Origin: Devosia limi DSM 17137
GTDB lineage: Bacteria > Pseudomonadota > Alphaproteobacteria > Rhizobiales > Devosiaceae
Assembly: GCF_900128975.1 (NCBI RefSeq)
Contig: NZ_FQVC01000006.1
Location: 1 to 64,000 of the forward strand
Length of the DNA stretch: 64,000 nt
Direction of reading: 5' to 3'
Part shown: positions 9,373 through 18,788 of the stretch, piece by piece
Numbering within the stretch: position 1 is the stretch's first letter
Layout: each line of letters starts with the position of its first letter
The notes under the pieces: model-generated
Told to the model about the DNA's origin: nothing
Seen by the model: the letters and a program-made list of their open reading frames with translations, nothing else
The model's database searches: none
Translations under genes and position numbers: made by a program

Positions 9373-9690
9373 TCAGCTATGGGCAGCATGCTGACTATTG
9401 CGCTTGCGCGTAGCGGCAGCCTTCTTCGCCGAGGCGGAGCGCTCGGCGGCCGAGCGGCTGGCCGAAGCCTTGCCGCCTTTTTCGCCCCCCTTATGGGCCG
9501 CGGGATGGCCTGTATCCTTGCCGCGCTCGGAGCCGGATTTCTTGCCGCCGCCATCGTCCTTGTTGACCGTGGCCCAGGCGCGGCTCTCGGCCTCCTGCTC
9601 GGAAACACCCCGGCTTTCATAGCTTTCGGCGATGTGTTCGGCCTTGCGCTTCTGCTTGTCGGTATAGGCGGATTTGTCGCCTCTGGGCAT
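9373..9690 (-). CDS. Small Lys/Ala-rich protein, 'plasmid stabilization protein'-like
   Basis: 105 aa from an ATG at 9690, chosen because GGAGG stands seven bases before it. The N-terminal half ([20 protein letters not shown], then [10 protein letters not shown]) matches a small conserved protein often labelled plasmid stabilization protein in Rhizobiales; the C-terminal half is a Lys/Ala/Ser/Gly-rich histone-H1-like tail ([31 protein letters not shown]). The tail suggests non-specific DNA or RNA binding. The label is by resemblance; no toxin or partition partner is nearby and the gene is chromosomal in context. Confidence 0.75.
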   Translation of the reverse strand: MPRGDKSAYTDKQKRKAEHIAESYESRGVSEQEAESRAWATVNKDDGGGKKSGSERGKDTGHPAAHKGGEKGGKASASRSAAERSASAKKAAATRKRNSQHAAHS

Positions 9691-9893
9691 CTCGTCCTCC
9701 ATCAGGTCGAGGCGCGAAGCGGGCGGGATAAGGGCTCGGCTACCATTTCGTTGGTCAGGATGGGAAACCGGAAAAACCATCCTGTTCCCTCTGCCGCCAC
9801 GTCCGGTTGACGCGCTCGCTGCCTCAGCAAGAAAACCAGCATGCTGGTAGTTTTGTTCCCGCTTTTACGTTCACATCGCTGCTGCGCAGTCGA

Positions 9894-10466
9894 TCACTTC
9901 GGCTGCGTCAGGGGCTTGCTGAGATAGCGCGAACCACCTTCGACGAACCGCCAGGGGGTCTCGACACCCTTGGTCAGCCCGATCCTTATCCCCGTCTGGA
10001 CCTCGCCAATTTCGTCTGCCGGCGCCAGCAGGAATGGCGGCTCATCCAGCGGCAAGTGATTGTGCGCATTGCTTATTCCCAGCGCCTGGCACAGCCGTCC
10101 CGGCCCCGCACACAACAGGCGCTCATTACTCATCCCCCGCCGCTCCGCCATCAGCGACACTCCATGCGTCGGCCGCAATGCCCGGATCAGCACCGCGCTC
10201 CCCGGCCGGCACACAAAGTTGAGGCACCAATGCATCCCGTAGATCCTGTAGACATAGGCCCGCCCCACCGGCCCAAACATCGCGCCATTGCGCGGCGTCG
10301 GACCGTTGAAGCTGTGCGCTGCTGGATCGGTCTCGTCATAGGCCTCGACCTCGACCAGCGGCCCGCCAACGCCATCGACGAGCAGCGTCACCCCGATCAG
10401 GTCGCGCGCCACCTCGAGGACGGGACGGTCAAAAAAACTCTTGTCGATCAGAGGCGTATCAGCCAT
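9894..10466 (-). CDS. DNA-3-methyladenine glycosylase (AAG/Mpg family)
   Basis: 190 aa. The body is of the Mpg/AAG fold: [32 protein letters not shown] with the catalytic-region Glu and Tyr, [30 protein letters not shown] and [11 protein letters not shown]. It excises alkylated and deaminated purines (3-methyladenine, hypoxanthine) to start base excision repair. Length is typical for the bacterial form. It lies 18 bases downstream of a GNAT gene on the same strand and may share its transcript. Confidence 0.93.
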   Translation of the reverse strand: MADTPLIDKSFFDRPVLEVARDLIGVTLLVDGVGGPLVEVEAYDETDPAAHSFNGPTPRNGAMFGPVGRAYVYRIYGMHWCLNFVCRPGSAVLIRALRPTHGVSLMAERRGMSNERLLCAGPGRLCQALGISNAHNHLPLDEPPFLLAPADEIGEVQTGIRIGLTKGVETPWRFVEGGSRYLSKPLTQPK

Positions 10467-10484
10467 CGGCGCAACCAGGGCCGG

Positions 10485-10979
10485 TCAGCCCGGGATCGGG
10501 CCATCCTTTTGGGCACGCAGCATGCCGGCATAAACGCCGGGCTTGGATTTCGGGATTTCCAGGCAATCCAGCCGCTTCTGGTAAAACGCGATCGGGCCGG
10601 GATCGCCGATGACGGCATAGCCATAGCCCGCCTCGCGCATGCCCTTGAGGGTGGCGATCAGCAGCGCATCGCCAATGCCCTGCCCGCGTGCCGCGACATC
10701 GACGCCGGTGGGGCCGAAAAAGCCCTTGGCGGTGGTGTCATGGCAGGCAAAGCCCAGCATCTTGTTGTCCTTGACCGCGATCCAGGTGGTCACCGGCGTC
10801 TGCGCCAGGCCGCGCGCCGCTTCGGAGACCCAATGTTCGCTGAAATGCGCGCGGATCCAGTCCAGCACCACATGACCTTCCGGCGCAATGGCGCGGCGCA
10901 CCATGATACCGGCGGCGGCCACGCGGGCTTCGGCTTCGAATACGGGCAGGTCGTAGAGGCGGACCAGATAATCGGTCAC
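10485..10979 (-). CDS. GNAT-family N-acetyltransferase
   Basis: 164 aa from a GTG at 10979, preceded by GAGGAG at a good distance; the upstream in-frame ATG at 11075 gives a nonconserved extension. The acetyl-CoA loop is visible as GVDVAARGQGIGDALLIATL (R/Q-x-x-G-x-G/A type), followed by GYAVIGDPGPIAFYQKR. GNAT enzymes transfer acetyl groups from acetyl-CoA to amines; the acceptor here is unknown. It precedes the Mpg glycosylase on the same strand. Confidence 0.88.
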   Translation of the reverse strand: MTDYLVRLYDLPVFEAEARVAAAGIMVRRAIAPEGHVVLDWIRAHFSEHWVSEAARGLAQTPVTTWIAVKDNKMLGFACHDTTAKGFFGPTGVDVAARGQGIGDALLIATLKGMREAGYGYAVIGDPGPIAFYQKRLDCLEIPKSKPGVYAGMLRAQKDGPIPG

Positions 10980-11180
10980 GGCAGTCTCCTCGGATCGGAT
11001 AATGGTGGCGGGCCCGTGGCCGCGCATTTGCCGAACAATGTGGAAGCCTCGGGTCGGGCAAGTCAAGCAGACCAAACCGGCAAATTCGACAGAATTCGTA
11101 CGGCGAAACGGCGGATAGATCAGTTCAAGTTATTGATTTACATATATTTTAATACTGACACGCGGTGCAGCACCGCGCAG

Positions 11181-11214
11181 CAGGGGGATAACTTGAAATG
11201 AGGTTATCCCCCTG
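11181..11214 (-). terminator. Hairpin spanning the melA stop codon
   Basis: CAGGGGGATAAC (11181-11192) and GTTATCCCCCTG (11203-11214) are perfect 12-base arms with a 10-base loop. The minus-strand gene stop (TAA, 11204-11206) lies inside the distal arm. A second small hairpin (GCGGTGC / GCACCGC, 11162-11176) follows. No T-run follows, so either a Rho-assisted terminator or an mRNA 3'-end stabiliser. Confidence 0.55.
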
Positions 11215-12556
11215 CGCGCGCCCATTCGGGCAACCAGCTGCCATGGGCCGCGATCAAGTCGTCGACGAGGTTCCAGATCTGCTCCAGATCCAGCTCCGCC
11301 GCAGTGTGCGGGTCCATCATCGCCGCGTGATAGATATGCGCGCGGTTCTCGGTCATCAGCGCCGCCACAGTCAGTTCCTGCACATTGATATTGGTGCGCA
11401 TCAGTGCCGTCAGCTGCGGCGGCAGCGCGCCGATAATGGTCGCCTGGATGCCCGAAGCATCGACCAGGCACGGCACTTCAACAGCGCAATTGGCCGGCAG
11501 CGAGGTGATGGCGCCATTATTGCGCACATTGCCATAGATCACCGAAGGCTCGCCGGTCCAGACCGAGTTCATGATCGAGGACGCGTATTCGTGGCTGGCC
11601 TTGACCTCGATTTTGTCGGCCTTGCGATAGTCGGCGGCCTGGCCCTTCCAGCGGGCAATCTGTTCGACGCAGCGCTTGGGATATTCATCCAGCGGAATGC
11701 CGAACTTCTCGATCAGGTCGTCGCGGCCTTCCTTGATGAAATAGGGCGTGTATTCGGCAAAATGCTCGGAGCTTTCGGTGACGAAATAGCCCAGCCGCGT
11801 CATCATCTCGTAGCGCACCTTATTGGGGCAGCGCGGGTTCCAGCCGGGCTTGGGGGCGCGGCCTTCGGCATAGGCGCGATGCAGGTCGGGATAGAGATCG
11901 CGATAGCTGCCATCGGGCTGGCGATGCTCGAATTGCAGGTAGAACGCCATGTGGTTGATGCCGGCGGAGCGGTAGCGGATCTCGTCATAGGGAATGCCCA
12001 GATCATGGGCCAGTTCATGGGCCGTCCCCTGCACCGAATGGCAGAGCCCGACCTGGCGGATGGCCGGATACTTTTCGGCAATGGCCCAGATGTTGATCGC
12101 CATCGGGTTCACATACTGCAGCATGATCGCCTGCGGGCAGACCTGCAGCATGTCCTCGCAGATGCTCCACAGATGCGGCACGGTGCGCAGGCCCCGCATG
12201 ATGCCGCCGACGCCCAGTGTATCGGCAATGGTGTGGCGCAGATTGTATTTCTTGGGCACCTCGAAATCGACGACGGTGGCGGGCTCATAGCCGCCGATCT
12301 GGAAGCAGACGACGACGAAATCGGCACCATCAAGGGCGCGGCGCTGATCGGAGAAAGTCTCAACCGTCGCCGGCGCGCCAAGGGTGGCTACCAGCTTGCG
12401 GGCGATGATCTCGCTCTCCTCAAGCCGGGCCTGATTGATGTCCATCAGCGCAATGCGGGCACCGGCCAGCGCCGGGCGCTGCAGCACGTCGCCGACGATG
12501 TTTTTCATGAACACCGAGGAACCGGCGCCGATGAAGGTCACCTTGGGATTTGCCAC
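11204..12556 (-). CDS. melA: Alpha-galactosidase, glycoside hydrolase family 4
   Basis: 450 aa from a GTG at 12556 with GGAG upstream; this gives the length normal for MelA. NAD+-binding VTFIGAGSSVF at the N-terminus, GH4 metal ligands Cys172 (VGLCHSVQGT) and His202 (SAGINHMAFYL), plus VNPMAINIWAI. GH4 enzymes hydrolyse glycosides through an NAD+-dependent redox-elimination with Mn2+. The VNP and CHSVQG motifs point to the alpha-galactosidase (melibiase) branch rather than the 6-phospho branch, though alpha-glucosidase or alpha-galacturonidase activity is not ruled out. Transcribed away from an AraC regulator that probably controls it; no sugar transporter is adjacent. Confidence 0.9.
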   Translation of the reverse strand: MANPKVTFIGAGSSVFMKNIVGDVLQRPALAGARIALMDINQARLEESEIIARKLVATLGAPATVETFSDQRRALDGADFVVVCFQIGGYEPATVVDFEVPKKYNLRHTIADTLGVGGIMRGLRTVPHLWSICEDMLQVCPQAIMLQYVNPMAINIWAIAEKYPAIRQVGLCHSVQGTAHELAHDLGIPYDEIRYRSAGINHMAFYLQFEHRQPDGSYRDLYPDLHRAYAEGRAPKPGWNPRCPNKVRYEMMTRLGYFVTESSEHFAEYTPYFIKEGRDDLIEKFGIPLDEYPKRCVEQIARWKGQAADYRKADKIEVKASHEYASSIMNSVWTGEPSVIYGNVRNNGAITSLPANCAVEVPCLVDASGIQATIIGALPPQLTALMRTNINVQELTVAALMTENRAHIYHAAMMDPHTAAELDLEQIWNLVDDLIAAHGSWLPEWARAGG

Positions 12557-12654
12557 GAGAGACGCTCCAGAATCAGCCGAACACACCGAAAATCTACGCC
12601 TTGCCCCAAGTCGCGCAATCGGCATTACTAAGCCATTCTTCCGGGATCCTAAGA

Positions 12655-13563
12655 TTGAAACTGCAGCCACCCAACGTCAAAGCCAGCAATATCGCCCCGC
12701 GGCCGGCACCGCGGGCCGATCGGAGCTTTTACGCTTCCGGCAAGGCATTCGGCCGCTTCGGCATCCGCTCATTCCAGCCGCAGGTGATGGCGGAAGCCCA
12801 TAGCCACGGCCATATCGAGCTCAATTGGCTGACGACCGGCAGCATCGGCTACAGCTTTGATGGGCGACCGGCCGAAGTTCCCGCCGGGCGCCTGGTGGCG
12901 TTCTGGGCCGGTATTCCGCATCAGGCGCTCACCCTCAGTCCCGATGCCGGGCGGCAGGTCAATATCTACCTGCCGATGGACGCGTTTCTCCACATGCCAC
13001 GCCTGGGCCAACTCACCGAAACCCTGATGGGCGGCGGCGTAATCCAGCTACATGCCGAGGTGGCCAGTCTCGACATGGTCGAGCGCTGGCATCAGGACTA
13101 TCGCAGCGGCGATGCCCAGCGGAGCGATCTGGCGATGATCGAACTGGGCACGATGTTCCGCCGCACCGCCCTGCTGGGCTGGGACGCATTGTTGCCGGCC
13201 TGGATTGAGCCATCGGCCATCCAGAACCGCTCTATGCCGCCAGTGCACTATGTGGTGCAGATGGTGCGTCATATCGTCGAAAATCTGACAGAACCACTGG
13301 CTACCCAGACCGTCGCTGCCGTCGTCGGCCTGCACCCCAATTATGCCAGCAACCTGTTCACCGCGGTGATGCACATCCCGATACAGAAATTCGTGGTGCG
13401 AATGCGGTTGATCAAAGCCCGGGGACTGTTGCTGGAGGGGCGGCTGTCGACTGCCAATGTCGGCTTTCAGTCGGGCTTCGCCTCGCAGAGCCAGTTCTAC
13501 GAACACTTCCGCAAGGCCTATGGAACGACGCCGAGCCAGATGCGCAATTCCAGCAGGCGTTAG
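12655..13563 (+). CDS. AraC-family transcriptional regulator (MelR-like)
   Basis: About 302 aa if started at TTG 12655. An in-frame ATG at 12550 would add 35 residues but would overlap the start of the divergent melA gene and leave no room for its promoter, so the later start is preferred; it is not proven. The N-terminal half is a cupin sugar-sensing domain (AEAHSHGHIELNWLTTGSIG, then LVAFWAGIPHQ); the C-terminal half has two helix-turn-helices (ATQTVAAVVGLHPNYASNLF and VGFQSGFASQSQFYEHFRKA) ending in the AraC signature. Divergent placement suggests it activates melA in response to an alpha-galactoside. Confidence 0.88.
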   Translation: MKLQPPNVKASNIAPRPAPRADRSFYASGKAFGRFGIRSFQPQVMAEAHSHGHIELNWLTTGSIGYSFDGRPAEVPAGRLVAFWAGIPHQALTLSPDAGRQVNIYLPMDAFLHMPRLGQLTETLMGGGVIQLHAEVASLDMVERWHQDYRSGDAQRSDLAMIELGTMFRRTALLGWDALLPAWIEPSAIQNRSMPPVHYVVQMVRHIVENLTEPLATQTVAAVVGLHPNYASNLFTAVMHIPIQKFVVRMRLIKARGLLLEGRLSTANVGFQSGFASQSQFYEHFRKAYGTTPSQMRNSSRR

Positions 13564-13682
13564 CGCCCAGCCTCTGTTAACCGAGGTCACCGCTTGCCGC
13601 CCCGCAGCGCCCCGCTTCGTGGTAATAATGCGCGAAACTATTGATACTGTTTCAATTCTAGCGAATTGGTGAAGCGCTGACC

Positions 13683-15125
13683 GTGACTATCAAGGCTGAA
13701 TCACAGCGCAGTGGCGTCGAGATGCGGCGGCATCGCCGTTACCAGATGCCCAATCGGATTTACCTGGCGGTGCTGATCGCACTGGCGGAAGGCCTTGTTG
13801 CGGCAATCATCGTGCTTGTTGTCGCCATACTGGCCGGCGTGACCAGTGAGCCGCTGGCGCCAGCCAACCTGATCCTGGCGAGCGTGGCCGGCCTGGCCTA
13901 TGGATTCGCCAGCCTTGTCAGCGCGGCCAGCTTTCTGTCGAATCCGCGGCCGCGCCGCCCGGTGCTCATGGAGAGCCTTGTCAGCTGGATTCTGGCCTTC
14001 GCGCTTGGGCTCGCGGCAATCTTCATGCTGGACCTCGACCATTCAGCCCAACGCAGCGGCCTGCTTGCAACATTTGCCGTGGTCGGTGTCATCGTGATGG
14101 GACTGCGCGGCGCCATGTTCATGCAGGTGCTGGCGATGATGTCGCGCGGCCAGTTGCAGATGGAGCGGATCGGGGTGGCCGGAGCCACCGAGGACGTCAT
14201 CAATTACCTGGTCAATGGTCAGGTCTGGCGCCACGGCGCGCAACCGGTCAAGACGCTGCAGCTTGGCGCCGATGAAGCGGCGACACTGACCGAGGACAGC
14301 GAAATCCTGACGCGCTTCGTCGAGGACTGCATTGCGCGCAATTGCGAACAGGTGGTGTTTGTCGGCGACATGAACGACCTGGCCACGATGAGCCGCATCG
14401 TGCAGGCCTGCCGCCGCTATGCGCTCAACGTCGTGTTCGCGCCGGCGACCCGGCGCAATGACATGCAATATCTCGACATCGTGCCGCTGGGCCCCAACAA
14501 CTCGGTCAGAATTCTCAACAAACCGTTGGGCCACGCCGGTCTTGCGGCAAAACGGCTATTCGACATCCTCGGCTCAGCAGCGGGCCTATTGCTGCTCTCG
14601 CCCTTCCTGCTGCTGGTGGCAGTGCTGATCAAGCTCGACAGCCCCGGCCCGGTGTTTTTCCGGCAGGAGCGCATGGGGTTCAACGGACGGGCTTTCAGCA
14701 TCCTGAAGTTCCGCTCGATGCGGGTCATGGAGGACGGGCACACCATGCGCCAGGTCGAGCGTGAGGACCCCCGCATCACAAGGATTGGCAAGCTGCTGCG
14801 GTCCAGCAGCATCGATGAACTGCCCCAGTTGATCAATGTGTTGATGGGGCAGATGAGCCTGGTTGGTCCTCGCCCGCATGCCGTGTTGCATGATGCAACG
14901 ATGGCGCGGCAATTGAGCCAATATGCCCATCGCCAGCGCATCAAGCCGGGTATTACCGGCTGGGCACAAGTCAACGGCTTCCGGGGAGACACCTCGACCT
15001 TTGAGCGTATCGAGGGGCGGGTGCTGCATGACCTCTATTATATCGACAATTGGTCGATGCTGTTCGACGTGTGGATCATCATGCTGACGGCGTTTTCGCC
15101 GCGGACGCGGCAGAACGCGCGTTAG
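13683..15125 (+). CDS. Exopolysaccharide polyprenyl-phosphate sugar-1-phosphate transferase
   Basis: 480 aa. Four or five N-terminal membrane helices (residues about 20-150), a CoA-binding-like middle domain, then the bacterial sugar transferase domain: KRLFDILGSAAGLLLLSPFL, SPGPVFFRQERMGFNGR, ILKFRSMR, RSSSIDELPQLINVLMGQMS, LVGPRPHA and IKPGITGWAQVNGFRG. It loads a hexose-1-phosphate from UDP-sugar onto undecaprenyl phosphate, the first step of exopolysaccharide or capsule synthesis (WcaJ/PssA type). It stands alone: no other polysaccharide genes are next to it. Start is GTG at 13683; an ATG at 13722 is an alternative. The 3' end overlaps the convergent Lrp gene by four bases. Confidence 0.92.
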   Translation: MTIKAESQRSGVEMRRHRRYQMPNRIYLAVLIALAEGLVAAIIVLVVAILAGVTSEPLAPANLILASVAGLAYGFASLVSAASFLSNPRPRRPVLMESLVSWILAFALGLAAIFMLDLDHSAQRSGLLATFAVVGVIVMGLRGAMFMQVLAMMSRGQLQMERIGVAGATEDVINYLVNGQVWRHGAQPVKTLQLGADEAATLTEDSEILTRFVEDCIARNCEQVVFVGDMNDLATMSRIVQACRRYALNVVFAPATRRNDMQYLDIVPLGPNNSVRILNKPLGHAGLAAKRLFDILGSAAGLLLLSPFLLLVAVLIKLDSPGPVFFRQERMGFNGRAFSILKFRSMRVMEDGHTMRQVEREDPRITRIGKLLRSSSIDELPQLINVLMGQMSLVGPRPHAVLHDATMARQLSQYAHRQRIKPGITGWAQVNGFRGDTSTFERIEGRVLHDLYYIDNWSMLFDVWIIMLTAFSPRTRQNAR

Positions 15126-15571
15126 CGCGGCTGGCGGATGACGTTGCGGATAGTGAAGCTTGACTGGATGCGTAACACACTGGGAAGACGCGATAAAACC
15201 TCAGTGTGGATGCGCTCGTAGTCGGCCATGCTGGAGGCTTCGACGCGCACCATATAGTCGGTCATGCCGGTCATCAGGTAGCATTCGCGGACTTCGGCGC
15301 ATTTGCGGACGGCGGTCTCGAAACGGCGCATGACGTCCTCGGTCTGGCGTTCCAGGGTGATCTGGACGATGACCATGGTGGTATCTTCGGGCGAGGCATC
15401 AGCGATGATGGCGGTGTAACCGCGAATGGTGCCGTTGGATTCCAGCAGATGCAGGCGCCGCAGGCAGGCGGATGGCGACAGGCCGACCGCCTCGGCAAGC
15501 CTGGCATTGCTCATGCGGCCATCGCGGCGGAGCAGGCTCAATATCTGGTTATCGATAGCGTCGCGGGCCAT
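15122..15571 (-). CDS. Lrp/AsnC-family transcriptional regulator of the D-alanine genes
   Basis: 149 aa from an ATG at 15571, with AGGAG seven bases before it. N-terminal AsnC-type helix-turn-helix (AIDNQILSLLRRDGRMSNAR, LAEAVGLSPSACLRRL) and C-terminal RAM ligand-binding domain (VRECYLMTGMTDYMVRVEA). It is divergent from an alanine racemase/DadA operon, the usual position of DadR-type regulators that respond to L-alanine and activate D-alanine catabolism. The role is inferred from position. Confidence 0.92.
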   Translation of the reverse strand: MARDAIDNQILSLLRRDGRMSNARLAEAVGLSPSACLRRLHLLESNGTIRGYTAIIADASPEDTTMVIVQITLERQTEDVMRRFETAVRKCAEVRECYLMTGMTDYMVRVEASSMADYERIHTEVLSRLPSVLRIQSSFTIRNVIRQPR

Positions 15572-15705
15572 GCACGCTCCTGCACAATGCTGATGCTTTC
15601 TGCCAAAAATGCTCACGCAGTGCAACTAAACACCGATCATTGACGGGATATTCGAATGTTTCTGCGCTAGTCTGTGGCGGTCAAACACGTCGCTGGGAGG
15701 CGTCG

Positions 15706-16812
15706 TTGAGCTGCTCTGAAACCGATTCAGCGACCCTGGCCAATGGTGTGCTGACCATTGATGTCGGCGCAGTGGTGGCCAATTATCGCACTCTGGTGGC
15801 TCAGGTGGCGCCGGCGCGGTGTGCGGGGGTCGTCAAGGCGGATTGCTATGGGCTGGGAGCCGACAGGATCGCGCCGGCGCTGTGGCAGGCGGGGTGCCGG
15901 GACTTCTTCGTGGCGCTGGTCGGCGAGGGGCTGGCGCTGCGCGATATTGTGGGGCCAGAGGCGCGGATATATGTGCTCAATGGGCTGCCGCCCGGCGCGG
16001 AAAGCGCGGCGGTATCGGCCAATTTGATCCCGGTTCTCAATAGCTTGGCGCAGTGCCGGGCGTGGAAAGACACCGGTCTGCCGGCAGTATTGCAGGTGGA
16101 TAGCGGCATGTCGCGCATGGGGCTTTCGGTGGCCGACCAGCAGGCATTGCTGGCGGATAGGGACCTGCTGGAAAGCCTCGATCTGGTGCTGTTGATGAGC
16201 CATCTGGCCAATGCCGATGAGCCCGATCATGAGGGCAATTTTAGCCAGCATGCTGACTTTCTTGCTGCCAGCAGCTTGTTCCCAAGCTTGCCACGCTCGC
16301 TGGCCAATTCGGCGGGGTCATTTCACGGGGATAGATTTCATCTCGATCTCTGCCGGCCGGGCGCGGTGCTCTATGGCATCGAAGCTGGTCCGCGCGTCAG
16401 CGGGATCAAGCCGGTGGTCAGCCTGCAGGGTCGGGTGGGCCAATTGCGCGACATCCCCGCCGGGGCGGCCATTGGCTATGGCTACCAATTTACCGCCGAC
16501 CGGAGGATGCATCTGGCGACGATCAGCGTCGGCTATGCCGATGGCTGGCCGCGCAGTCTGTCCAATCGCGGCGCGGCCTGGTTTGGAGAGCAGCGGCTGC
16601 CAATCGTCGGGCGGGTATCGATGGACAGCTTTGTCGTCGATGCCGGGGCTGTGCCGGAGCTGGCCGAGGGCGATCTCGTCGAACTCATCGGACCACATCA
16701 GAGCGCCGACGCTGTCGCGCGCGATGCCGGCACCATTGGCTATGAAATCCTGACCAATCTGGGCCGGCGGTATCATCGTGTCTATCGTTTCAGCGCAGGG
16801 GGCGCGTCATGA
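15706..16812 (+). CDS. dadX: Alanine racemase (catabolic, DadX type)
   Basis: 368 aa from a TTG at 15706, chosen because GGGAGG lies six bases upstream; an earlier in-frame ATG at 15640 has no ribosome site. PLP-binding lysine in [13 protein letters not shown] (about residue 44), AIGYGYQF with the second catalytic Tyr, [10 protein letters not shown], and [13 protein letters not shown], all alanine racemase hallmarks. It interconverts L- and D-alanine. Because the gene is overlapped by dadA (ATGA, four bases) and flanked by an Lrp regulator, it is most likely the catabolic racemase that feeds D-alanine to DadA rather than the cell-wall one. Confidence 0.95.
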   Translation: MSCSETDSATLANGVLTIDVGAVVANYRTLVAQVAPARCAGVVKADCYGLGADRIAPALWQAGCRDFFVALVGEGLALRDIVGPEARIYVLNGLPPGAESAAVSANLIPVLNSLAQCRAWKDTGLPAVLQVDSGMSRMGLSVADQQALLADRDLLESLDLVLLMSHLANADEPDHEGNFSQHADFLAASSLFPSLPRSLANSAGSFHGDRFHLDLCRPGAVLYGIEAGPRVSGIKPVVSLQGRVGQLRDIPAGAAIGYGYQFTADRRMHLATISVGYADGWPRSLSNRGAAWFGEQRLPIVGRVSMDSFVVDAGAVPELAEGDLVELIGPHQSADAVARDAGTIGYEILTNLGRRYHRVYRFSAGGAS

Positions 16813-18062
16813 AGGTCATCATTCTAGGCGGCGGCGTCATTGGCGTGACCTCGGCCTATTATCTCGCCAAGGCGGGCCACGAGGTCGAGGTGATCGAGCG
16901 GCAGCAGGGCGTGGCGCTGGAAACCAGCTTTGCCAATGCCGGGGAAGTCTCGCCCGGCTATGCCTCGCCCTGGGCCGGGCCCGGCATTCCGCAAAAGGCC
17001 ATCAAGTGGCTGATGATGCGGCACCCGCCGCTGATCGTGAAGCCAGTGCCGGACTATTACATGGCGCGCTGGATCCTGCAGATGCTGACCAATTGCACCG
17101 CGGGCCGCTACGCGCTCAACAAGGCGCGCATGGTGCGGATTGCCGAATATAGCCGCGACGTGCTCAAGGACCTGCGCGCCGATACCGGCATTGCCTATGA
17201 CGAGCGCATGCAGGGCACGCTGCAGCTGTTCCGCACGCAAAAGCAGCTGGATGGCGCGGCCAAGGACATCAAGGTGCTGGCGGAATATGGCGTGCCTTAC
17301 GAAGTGCTGGACCGGGCCGGCTGCATTGCCGCCGAGCCGGGTCTGGGCCAATCCACGGCGCCGATTGCCGGTGGCCTGCGCCTGCCGGGCGACGAGACCG
17401 GCGACTGCCATATCTTCACCAATCGACTGGCCGAGATGGCGGCCGCGCTGGGCGTGGTGTTCCGCTATGGCGTGACCATCAAGGCGCTGCAGTCCGAAGG
17501 TGGCAAGGTCACTGGTGTCGAGACCGATACCGGCGTGGTGCGGGGCGATGCCTATGTGCTGGCGATGGGCAGCTTCACGCCGCACCTGTCGCGCAAGCTG
17601 GGGATCGACCTGCCGATCTATCCGGTAAAGGGCTATTCGATCACCGCCAAGATCACGGATGCCAATGTGGCGCCGGTATCGACGATCCTGGATGAGACTT
17701 ACAAGATTGCCGTAACCCGGCTGGGCGACCGAATCCGCGTTGGCGGCATGGCAGAGCTATCGGGCTATAGCGCCAACCTGCCGCCGGAACGGCGGGCAAC
17801 GCTGGCCCATTGCGTCAACGAACTGTTCCCCGGTGCCGGCGATACGGAAACGGCGAGCTATTGGACCGGGCTGCGCCCGATGACGCCCGATGGGACGCCG
17901 GTGATCGGGGCCAGCAAGCTGAGCAACCTGTTCATCAATAGCGGCCATGGCACGCTGGGCTGGACCATGGCCTGCGGCTCGGCCCGGGTGATCGCCGACA
18001 TCGTTTCGGGGCGTCCTGCCGAGATCGATGTCAGCGATATTGGACCCTCGCGTTATGACTGA
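16809..18062 (+). CDS. dadA: D-amino acid dehydrogenase small subunit
   Basis: 417 aa. N-terminal FAD-binding [20 protein letters not shown], then [19 protein letters not shown] and the C-terminal [17 protein letters not shown] and [16 protein letters not shown] blocks typical of DadA. It oxidises D-alanine and other D-amino acids to the 2-oxo acid and ammonia, passing electrons to the membrane quinone pool. It overlaps the racemase by four bases and so is translated from the same message. It converges, three bases apart, on an Rnk-like gene. Confidence 0.96.
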   Translation: MKVIILGGGVIGVTSAYYLAKAGHEVEVIERQQGVALETSFANAGEVSPGYASPWAGPGIPQKAIKWLMMRHPPLIVKPVPDYYMARWILQMLTNCTAGRYALNKARMVRIAEYSRDVLKDLRADTGIAYDERMQGTLQLFRTQKQLDGAAKDIKVLAEYGVPYEVLDRAGCIAAEPGLGQSTAPIAGGLRLPGDETGDCHIFTNRLAEMAAALGVVFRYGVTIKALQSEGGKVTGVETDTGVVRGDAYVLAMGSFTPHLSRKLGIDLPIYPVKGYSITAKITDANVAPVSTILDETYKIAVTRLGDRIRVGGMAELSGYSANLPPERRATLAHCVNELFPGAGDTETASYWTGLRPMTPDGTPVIGASKLSNLFINSGHGTLGWTMACGSARVIADIVSGRPAEIDVSDIGPSRYD

Positions 18063-18065
18063 CGC

Positions 18066-18653
18066 TTAGGCGGCGCTGGGGCCGGGATCATCGCCATTGT
18101 CATGACCGCTCTCATGACCGTTGTGATGGCCGTGGCTATTGGCTTGGCCGAGCGACTGCCCGGCCCGGCGCAAACGGAAAGCGCTGAGATGGCTGACCGC
18201 ATTGGGCGGAGCCGAGGCGGGCATCGCATCGGCGATGATCGCTGCAACCGGGTCGATGCGGCGCTCGGCTTCGGGCTGATAAAGCACGGCATCGAGCGTC
18301 AGCACTTCCTCGGCTCCGTCTTCACGAAGGCTGACAACGCTCTGGCCGGCACTGAGACCGAGCAATGCCAGACCGCGCGGCGAATTGAGCTGCAGGGTAA
18401 TGCCCAGAATAGACTCGTGCGCGGCGGCGACGATGGTGCGCTCCTCAACACGGCCAGCATTGATGCGATAGCGGATGCGGCTGTTGATGGTCGCCACGTC
18501 ACCGGCAATGTCATCGGCAAAGACCGGCACGGCGGCGTGGAGCTTGCGGCGGATCAGCATGGCGGCGCCGGCAAAGGCTTCCCGCGAATTGCCGAGCAGG
18601 GCTTCGAGAACGGCATAGTCCTTGGCGGTCAGGGTGATGGTTGGGGTCGACAC
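18066..18653 (-). CDS. Rnk/GreA C-terminal-domain protein with His-rich tail
   Basis: 195 aa from a GTG at 18653: GGAG lies seven bases before it, whereas the in-frame TTG at 18659 would be too close to that site. Residues about 1-130 resemble regulator of nucleoside diphosphate kinase (Rnk), a GreA/GreB-like protein that binds RNA polymerase near the secondary channel: ITLTAKDYAVLEALLG, ILGITLQLNSPRGLALLGLS. The last 25 residues are His/Gly/Asn/Asp-rich (QANSHGHHNGHESGHDNGDD), suggesting metal binding; this tail is unusual. A canonical Rnk-like gene lies just upstream on the same strand. Confidence 0.72.
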   Translation of the reverse strand: MSTPTITLTAKDYAVLEALLGNSREAFAGAAMLIRRKLHAAVPVFADDIAGDVATINSRIRYRINAGRVEERTIVAAAHESILGITLQLNSPRGLALLGLSAGQSVVSLREDGAEEVLTLDAVLYQPEAERRIDPVAAIIADAMPASAPPNAVSHLSAFRLRRAGQSLGQANSHGHHNGHESGHDNGDDPGPSAA

Positions 18654-18788
18654 AGGCAATCTCCGGGAAAGTGGGAACTGGGCCTTGAGCAGGCGCGGCT
18701 ATGTCCCCTGACCCGGCGATCCCTTGGGGATTGCGGGCCAGGGGTCAGCAGCCTGCGACAAGCACCCCGGATGGCATGGAGTAGCGGC

